From NCBI GenBank assembly GCA_937936615.1, contig CALDDN010000031.1, forward strand, positions 1 through 39,550: DNA of 39,550 nucleotides, given 5' to 3'. A program made the translations under genes and the position numbers. This stretch comes from an uncultured Bacteroidia bacterium (GTDB taxonomy: Bacteria; Bacteroidota; Bacteroidia; J057; CALDDN01). Positions 34,862 to 39,550 of this stretch are shown piece after piece (positions within the stretch are counted from its first letter, which is position 1; each line of letters begins with the position of its first letter). The notes below the pieces were generated by a model. It searched no databases and had not been told where the DNA came from. It worked only from the letters and a program-made list of their open reading frames with translations.

Positions 34862-35174
34862 GACGTTTACAATCGGGTAAAAATTTTTTTTCAATAGTAC
34901 AGGGGTATAAACAAAGAAGGCTTCATACGGGGGTATATCCGCCGCAGAAGCATTCGCAGGCTGGGCCGAAGAGCCGACTGCTGAAGTCAGAGTCTTCGGG
35001 GGGTAATATGCAGTCATTGCTGAGTCAGGCACAGGGCGTGAACCTGAATGGGTCGCCCTGCAAATATAGCCATTTCACTCATCCTATGTTCGTTTGCTGG
35101 TAGAGCATTCGTGGAAAAGGAATAGCTGCGCCCCTAATTTTTACTTAATTAGCTGGTCGGTAGCCTGAAAAGAT
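34862..35174. other. Divergent intergenic region, 313 bases
   Basis: It separates the giant gene (minus) from the 127-residue gene (plus). On the minus strand it holds a TATATTTG element and a predicted leader of about 195 bases. On the plus strand I see no clear promoter, only AT-rich sequence near 35140-35155. No ORF or RNA gene recognised in it. Confidence 0.5.
35061..35068 (-). promoter_or_regulatory. -7 element of the giant gene promoter
   Basis: TATATTTG on the minus strand is a perfect TAnnTTTG match. No TTG is found 18-21 bases upstream. Transcription from here would leave an untranslated leader of about 195 bases before the ATG at 34861. Confidence 0.4.
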
Positions 35175-35558
35175 GTGAAACCTGACGAGGAATACTACTG
35201 CAACGAATCGCGCCGCCTGCTTATCCGTTTGCTGCAGGCAGCCCGTTCGGGTGCCGACGACGAGCTGGCACCGCTGGTCTTCTATCGGGGCAACGATAAG
35301 GCCCGCACCTGGACCGAGCTGGCCGACCCCCGCAACAGCGACGACCGCGCCTACCTGGGCCGCTTGGGCCGCCGCATCCGCAACTACATGTACCAGTCAA
35401 CGGGCTACAGCCTTTCGGCTTTCTACACCGAAACCGACCGCGACGGCAGCTGGTACGTCTGGGAAGTTTATTTCAACAAAGGGATTGACAACAAAATCTG
35501 CTACTTTCGCTTTCGCGAACATGGAACGCTCCTTGCTCTGGGCGACATCGACACCTGA
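35175..35558 (+). CDS. Small unknown cytoplasmic protein
   Basis: 127 residues starting with GTG at 35175; no earlier in-frame start fits. It is charged, with no signal peptide or membrane segment. The N-terminal half is helical (ESRRLLIRLLQAARSG), the C-terminal half has alternating aromatic strands (SWYVWEVYF, KICYFRFREHGTLLALGDID). I do not recognise a family. It precedes a secreted-protein gene by 48 bases on the same strand, and composition matches the surrounding genes, so it is probably real. Confidence 0.6.
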   Translation: MKPDEEYYCNESRRLLIRLLQAARSGADDELAPLVFYRGNDKARTWTELADPRNSDDRAYLGRLGRRIRNYMYQSTGYSLSAFYTETDRDGSWYVWEVYFNKGIDNKICYFRFREHGTLLALGDIDT

Positions 35559-35606
35559 CAGACCCCTGCCTTTGGCATCCATCTTGTGCCTTTCACGCTG
35601 GTGCCT

Positions 35607-37064
35607 ATGATTCGTCTGCTTGTAAGCTGCCTGCTGCTGGTAATCAACCTGCCGCTGCAGGCGCAGGAAATTGTTGCAGCCCTGCACCTCGACAAGCGCG
35701 AGCCGACTCCCCTGTGGTTTGAATACGTACGGGCCGATCAGGGACTCGTTACCATCAGCTACCTGACCCGCCAGTCGAGCCGCGAGGTAGGCCTCTTCAA
35801 GTACGATGCCCGCCTCAAGCGGCAATGGAACGTGCTGCTCTTCGAGCAGAATGGCCGCATGACCATCGAGCAGCTGGCCGTTCTGGGTGAGCGCATCCTC
35901 ATCTTCGTAGCCGAACGCTTCCCCCGCGAAAAAAATACCAAACTCTATTTCTACGAGTACGACCTCGAAGGCCAGCTCATTACCAAAGCCCAGGAATTCT
36001 ACCAGACCTCGGGCCGTCCAAGCAACGACGCGGTTCTGACCTACATCTCATCGATCAACCAGCGCAAGCTCCTGTGCTTCGACAACCTGATGCAGAAAAG
36101 CCGGCCCGAGCAGGCCCAGTTCTTCGTATTCGATGCCGACGACTCGGGCATCGAGGGCAATCTGATCCAGTTTCCCTACCCCGACAACCGGCTTCAGCTG
36201 CGCGATGTTCGCGTAGGCAACAACGGCCACATCTACGCGCTGGCCCGTCTGGAAAAAGTGGGCAGCGAGCGCAGTCCCGAAGGCTATGCCTATCTGGTTT
36301 TTCATTACGACCTGGCAGCCGATCGGCTCGAGGAAATCGAACTGCCTTTCCAGACCGTTTACGTAACGGATTTAATCCTGAAACCCGACCGCGACAACAA
36401 CGTGCTGGTGGGCGGTTTCTATTCGCGGCGGACCAGCGGTCAGGTGGCGGGTGTGCTCTATGCGTTCATCGACTGGACGAGCCGGCAGGTGCTGCGCCAT
36501 AACATTCAGGATTTCGATTCGGCTTTTCTGGCCAAGTACCTGAGTGCCCGCCAGATCGAACGGGGCAAGGAACTGGCCGACTTTTACCTCGATGACCTGG
36601 TGCTGCGCTCCGACGGGGGTGTGCTCTTGCTGGCCGAACAGTATTACATCACCAGCAGTACCTACCGCGACGTCTACGGGTTCTGGTACAGCAACGACCT
36701 CTACAATTACGAGGATGTAGCCGTGGTCTCGCTTTCGCCTTCGGGACAGATCGAATGGACGGCCATTGTTGACAAGGCCCAGGCATCGGATGCACCGGTC
36801 GAGCTGTCGTATCTGCCTTTGGTGGGCGAGACCTCGCTGCTCATCTTTTACAAGGCCCGCCTGCAGGGCTTTGGCCATAACGTCTACTTTCAGCGCGTCG
36901 ATTACAACGGCACGGTCAGCACCCCCCGGGCTTTCTTCCCCAAGTTTGGCAGCCGCGACGTGTTCTACCGGCGGTTCTCGGAGCAGATCGGCAACCGCGA
37001 GGCCATCTTCGTTTACTACCAGGCCAAGGGGCGCATATTTACGCTTGCCAAGGTAGCCTTCTAA
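35607..37064 (+). CDS. Secreted protein of unknown function
   Basis: 485 residues from the ATG at 35607, chosen because MIRLLVSCLLLVINLPLQAQ is a signal peptide ending in an AQ cleavage context; the GTG at 35586 is less likely. The mature part has repeated strand-rich segments (LFKYDARLKRQWNVLL, KLYFYEYDLEGQLI, VAVVSLSPSGQIEWTAIVD), which resembles a beta-propeller-like fold of the kind common in Bacteroidota periplasmic proteins, but no named family is recognised. There is no T9SS sorting domain, lipobox or late membrane span, so it probably stays in the periplasm. crtZ starts 18 bases after it, so they may be cotranscribed. Confidence 0.7.
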   Translation: MIRLLVSCLLLVINLPLQAQEIVAALHLDKREPTPLWFEYVRADQGLVTISYLTRQSSREVGLFKYDARLKRQWNVLLFEQNGRMTIEQLAVLGERILIFVAERFPREKNTKLYFYEYDLEGQLITKAQEFYQTSGRPSNDAVLTYISSINQRKLLCFDNLMQKSRPEQAQFFVFDADDSGIEGNLIQFPYPDNRLQLRDVRVGNNGHIYALARLEKVGSERSPEGYAYLVFHYDLAADRLEEIELPFQTVYVTDLILKPDRDNNVLVGGFYSRRTSGQVAGVLYAFIDWTSRQVLRHNIQDFDSAFLAKYLSARQIERGKELADFYLDDLVLRSDGGVLLLAEQYYITSSTYRDVYGFWYSNDLYNYEDVAVVSLSPSGQIEWTAIVDKAQASDAPVELSYLPLVGETSLLIFYKARLQGFGHNVYFQRVDYNGTVSTPRAFFPKFGSRDVFYRRFSEQIGNREAIFVYYQAKGRIFTLAKVAF

Positions 37065-37082
37065 GGCCTTGATTCTGCTCCG

Positions 37083-37598
37083 ATGGCTCGGACAGGGAAC
37101 AGCCCGCTACCCGTGTTTGTTCGACAAAATATGGGATTCTGGACGGCTACCGCTCTTGTACTGGCAACGGTCGTATGGATGGAAGGCGTGGCCTGGCTGG
37201 TGCACAAATACCTGCTGCACGGCCCGCTATGGTTCCTGCACCGCTCGCACCACCGCCCGCGTCGGGGCTGGTGGGAAGCCAACGACTGGGTATCGGTGGC
37301 CTATGCCGCACTTTCGGCGGGTCTGGTCATCTGGGGCGACCTGAACCACCACTGGCTCTTCTGGGTGGGCATTGGAATCCTGGTTTACGGGCTGCTCTAT
37401 TTCCTGCTCCACGATGTGATTGTGCACCAACGGGTACGCTTCCGCTACCGGCTGAGCCACCCCTATCTGCTGCGCATCATTCGGGCACACAAAATCCACC
37501 ACAAGCACCTCGAGCGCACAGGCAGCCAAGCCTTCGGCTTCCTCTATGCGGCCCCCCGTTATGCACCGCGCCCCCACCATCCGGTGGACCACCGGTGA
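37083..37598 (+). CDS. crtZ: Beta-carotene hydroxylase, CrtZ type
   Basis: 171 residues from the ATG at 37083; an internal ATG at 37131 is an alternative. Membrane di-iron enzyme of the fatty-acid hydroxylase superfamily that adds 3-hydroxyl groups to beta-carotene, giving zeaxanthin. The histidine clusters match CrtZ: HKYLLH (41-46), HRSHH (53-57), HDVIVH (110-115) and HKIHHKH (136-142). Hydrophobic helices lie at about 19-40, 70-85 and 90-109. No other carotenoid genes are adjacent. Length fits the family. Confidence 0.9.
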   Translation: MARTGNSPLPVFVRQNMGFWTATALVLATVVWMEGVAWLVHKYLLHGPLWFLHRSHHRPRRGWWEANDWVSVAYAALSAGLVIWGDLNHHWLFWVGIGILVYGLLYFLLHDVIVHQRVRFRYRLSHPYLLRIIRAHKIHHKHLERTGSQAFGFLYAAPRYAPRPHHPVDHR

Positions 37599-37670
37599 AC
37601 AGCACGTGCGCAAGCGTACCAAATAAACAGCGGGTCGTTGAAAAGGCGTCCAAAAGTCCTGCGGCCAATG

Positions 37671-37703
37671 TTTGAAGGGGCATAAGATCCTCCTCTACCT
37701 TTG
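37671..37703 (+). promoter_or_regulatory. Promoter of the serine hydrolase gene
   Basis: TTTG at 37671-37674, 21 bases, then TACCTTTG at 37696-37703: full match to both parts of the Bacteroidota consensus. The ATG is 63 bases further on. It is the best promoter in the window. Confidence 0.65.
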
Positions 37704-37766
37704 TACCGTTGGAAAGAGCAACAAATGGCACTGCATTTGCAAACCTGAACCCGAGAGCCTGACGCT

Positions 37767-38927
37767 ATGAAGACGACCCGATCCCTGCGTGCTGCACTCC
37801 TGGCCCTGACAGGCCTGCTGTTATTGACTTGCATTCCGGTACTGCAGCACACCGAAGCCACCGCCGGCCAGACCGCTGCCGAGCCAGCCCACTGGTACGG
37901 CCTGCGTAACCGCCTCGACAGCCTGACGACGGCCTGGAATCAGGCCAATTTCAACGGCTGCGTGCTGGTGGCCGAGGGGGGACGGCTCGTCTACGTCGCA
38001 GGCCTGGGCTACGAGGACCGGCACAGTCAGGCCCAGCCCATCGACACGGCTTCGCGCTTCGAGCTGGCCTCGGTGAGCAAACCCATCACCGCCGTAGCCG
38101 TACTCCAGCTCATGGAACAGGGACGAGTCGACCTCGACCGGCCTTATGCCGACTACGTGGCCGAATTCCCCGACCGGCGCATTACGGTGCGCATGCTCCT
38201 CAATCACACTTCGGGCCTGCCCGATTACCTCAATGACGAATGGCGGTTCACTCAGGCATTCAAAAGCTACCGCCGCCTCGACAACGACTCGCTGCTCTAC
38301 CTGCTGATCAAGCACCGTGTGCAGCCCACCTTCACGCCGGGCAAACGCTTCAGCTACAGCAACACAGGCTATGCGCTACTGGCCAATCTGGTCGAACGGG
38401 TCAGTGCATGCCGTTTCGAGGACTACCTGCGCGAACAGGTGTTCCGTGTGGCGGGCATGCACAACAGCTTTGCGGCCCGTCGGCTGCCCGCTGCCCACGA
38501 AGCCCGCTGCGTTCGACCCTACCGCTCGATCAGCTTCGCCGACAGCAGCTATTACCACTACCGCACCGGTGTGCTGGGCGATAAAGGAATCTGGACTACG
38601 GCAGCCGATCTCTGGCGTTTCGATCGGGCCTTGCGGGCAGGACTGCTGCTCCAGCCGCGAACGCTGGAACTGGCTTCGGTCGAGAGCTGCACTATCGACG
38701 ACCGCGAGGTACCCTACGGCCTGGGCTGGCGGCTCCGCGAGATCGATCCGCTCCGCACCGTCGTCTACCATCAGGGTTTCTGGTACGGCTTCAACCCCAG
38801 CTACACGCGCTATCCGTACGCCGACCGCACCATTATCGTGCTGCACAACAACTCGGCGGATTTTCGCCTGAGCCGCCTCCTGCAGCAAATCGAGATGGCC
38901 GTTGAAAACTCGCAGACGGCCATCTGA
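37767..38927 (+). CDS. Serine hydrolase of the class C beta-lactamase/PBP4* family
   Basis: 386 residues from the ATG at 37767, beginning with a signal peptide (LLALTGLLLLTCIPVLQ). Catalytic motifs of the beta-lactamase/transpeptidase fold: S102-V-S-K105 (SxxK, in FELASVSKP), Y197-S198-N199 (YxN, in FSYSNTGYALL) and H335-Q336-G337 (HxG, in YHQGFWYG). The order and spacing fit the PF00144-type family, which includes esterases, D-aminopeptidases and PBP-like proteins as well as class C beta-lactamases. Antibiotic hydrolysis should not be assumed. It acts outside the cytoplasm. It has its own promoter and terminator, so it is a single-gene unit. Confidence 0.9.
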   Translation: MKTTRSLRAALLALTGLLLLTCIPVLQHTEATAGQTAAEPAHWYGLRNRLDSLTTAWNQANFNGCVLVAEGGRLVYVAGLGYEDRHSQAQPIDTASRFELASVSKPITAVAVLQLMEQGRVDLDRPYADYVAEFPDRRITVRMLLNHTSGLPDYLNDEWRFTQAFKSYRRLDNDSLLYLLIKHRVQPTFTPGKRFSYSNTGYALLANLVERVSACRFEDYLREQVFRVAGMHNSFAARRLPAAHEARCVRPYRSISFADSSYYHYRTGVLGDKGIWTTAADLWRFDRALRAGLLLQPRTLELASVESCTIDDREVPYGLGWRLREIDPLRTVVYHQGFWYGFNPSYTRYPYADRTIIVLHNNSADFRLSRLLQQIEMAVENSQTAI

Positions 38928-38949
38928 AAAAGACATTCGCCGGTTTTTT

Positions 38950-38988
38950 AAAAAGCAGGCTCCCCATGGGAGAGGGCCTGCTTTTTTT
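38950..38988 (+). terminator. Terminator of the serine hydrolase gene
   Basis: AAAAGCAGGC (38951-38960) pairs with GCCTGCTTTT (38976-38985), and the interior TCCC/GGGA pairs further; seven T follow. It lies 23 bases beyond the stop codon. Confidence 0.8.
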
Positions 38989-39037
38989 GCTTGCAAACAG
39001 AGTTGATGAACGGAAATTTGATTGTACCAAGTTGTCC

Positions 39038-39086
39038 GCATCAGTTTGAGACTGTCTTTAGTACTTTGTTGAATTTAAACTGATGC
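39038..39086. repeat. 10-bp inverted repeat in AT-rich spacer
   Basis: GCATCAGTTT at 39038-39047 and AAACTGATGC at 39077-39086 form a perfect inverted repeat with a 29-base gap. It could be a remnant of insertion-sequence ends or a weak hairpin; neither is shown. Confidence 0.4.
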
Positions 39087-39136
39087 AGGATGTTTGCGAT
39101 TTGTTTTTATTGGTTGCCAATCTGCAATAAATATGA

Positions 39137-39400
39137 ATTACGAACTTGTACGATATAATTCAATACTTTTTTACTAATTTATTCGGCTATACCTCAGAAC
39201 AGTTTAGCCGCTTGCATGCGCTGTTCAAACCGCTGATAGAAGATCGCTTAGAAGCAATTCACCCCCAAGGGAAGGCAACGAAAAAAAGCAAAAGAGACAC
39301 AAGCAAAGAATTTTTTGTACTACTGAACAAATTCGGACGGTTTGTAGACTGTACAAATTCGAAATCAACTTCTCAAACTCATAACATTCTTTCGCATATC
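39137..39400 (+). pseudogene. Possible N-terminal relic of a transposase
   Basis: AT-rich stretch in which one plus-strand frame, beginning at 39137, has no stop codon for the 88 codons to 39400. It has no ATG. Its translation includes LFGYTSEQFSRLHALFKPLI, which resembles the N-terminal helix-turn-helix of some IS5-like transposases (pattern LTGLTxEQFxxLLPxF). No DDE catalytic domain follows: the frame runs into a terminator and an opposing gene. Base composition differs from the GC-rich genes around it. The remainder of the 533-base spacer (38928-39460) holds two terminators, one inverted repeat and nothing else I can identify. Confidence 0.3.
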
Positions 39401-39404
39401 AACT

Positions 39405-39437
39405 CCAACAAAAAACGGGGGCCTCTAGCCCCCGTTT
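39405..39437 (-). terminator. Terminator of the downstream T9SS cargo gene
   Basis: AAACGGGGGC (39413-39422) pairs with GCCCCCGTTT (39428-39437) around a 5-base loop. On the minus strand it is followed by a T-rich run. It lies 24 bases beyond the stop codon at 39461. Confidence 0.85.
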
Positions 39438-39460
39438 CGCATTTCGTTTTCAGAGCGAAC

Positions 39461-39550
39461 TCACTCCACCACCACCTTCACCACCCGATCCAGCTCGCCC
39501 ACGCGAACCCGAAGCAGATACAAGCCCGAAGCCACGCCCTCCAGATCGAT
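39461..39550 (-). CDS. C-terminal end of a T9SS cargo protein
   Basis: Only the last 29 codons and the stop (TGA at 39463-39461) are in the window; the gene continues beyond base 39550. The residues read GVASGLYLLRVRVGELDR followed by VVKVVVE, the usual end of a T9SS type A sorting domain (GxYxLRV, then a short charged strand). The same ending occurs in the Omp28-like and giant proteins. Nothing can be said about the rest of the protein. Confidence 0.8.
   Translation of the reverse strand: MDLEGVASGLYLLRVRVGELDRVVKVVVE

Noticed and set aside
37767-38927. Antibiotic-resistance beta-lactamase
   Set aside because: The motifs fit the wide serine-hydrolase family; nothing shows beta-lactam hydrolysis, and no mobile element lies nearby.

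Overview
The window is GC-rich (about 60 % by eye) chromosomal DNA from a member of the Bacteroidota. The evidence is three cargo genes with C-terminal Type IX secretion (T9SS) sorting domains, an SprB-type repeat, an Omp28-like protein, and several promoters of the Bacteroidota form (TTG or TTTG about 33 bases and TAnnTTTG about 7 bases upstream of the start point). No rRNA, CRISPR array, intact insertion sequence or prophage is visible. The genus cannot be fixed from the sequence; I favour a Saprospiria/Cytophagia-like lineage.

Region by region. (1) 1-2800: the 3' part of an M3 oligoendopeptidase, a convergent HNH-fold protein whose two key histidines are replaced, and tRNA-Ser(CGA) with its own promoter and terminator. 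(2) 2927-8800: a secreted Omp28-like T9SS cargo protein, a small conserved protein, a DEAD-box RNA helicase with a long leader, and trmB. (3) 8891-14311, minus strand: ffh, a 179-residue protein of unknown function, trmD, rplS, then a TPR/SpoIIE-type phosphatase. This is a translation and protein-export block followed by a signalling protein. (4) 14438-17575, plus strand: apt, an acyl-CoA dehydrogenase overlapped by a small lipoprotein gene, a SiaC-family regulator and a MazG-type pyrophosphohydrolase. (5) 17565-20138, minus strand: a phosphohexomutase (GlmM type) and a cysteine desulfurase. (6) 20216-34861, minus strand: one gene of 14.6 kb for a secreted 4881-residue modular protein. (7) 35175-38927, plus strand: a small unknown protein, a secreted unknown protein, CrtZ-type carotenoid hydroxylase and a serine hydrolase. 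(8) 38928-39550: an AT-rich stretch with a possible transposase relic, then the 3' end of another T9SS cargo gene.

The giant protein is the most unusual object. In order it has a signal peptide, a domain typical of SBBP-repeat proteins, a 7-repeat SBBP propeller, 26 Ig/PKD-like domains of about 80 residues, one SprB repeat, 14 fibronectin type III domains, a second 7-repeat propeller of another family, two more FN3 domains and a T9SS sorting domain. Fifteen of the Ig-like domains form five copies of a three-domain super-repeat with a period near 715 bp, and the FN3 array carries a recent in-frame 564-bp duplication. The protein looks like a very long surface fibre with a propeller near each end.

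Two more points deserve attention: the HNH-fold protein with a degraded active site, and the presence of a SpoIIE-type phosphatase and a SiaC-type phospho-regulator about 5.8 kb apart, which suggests a partner-switching circuit.
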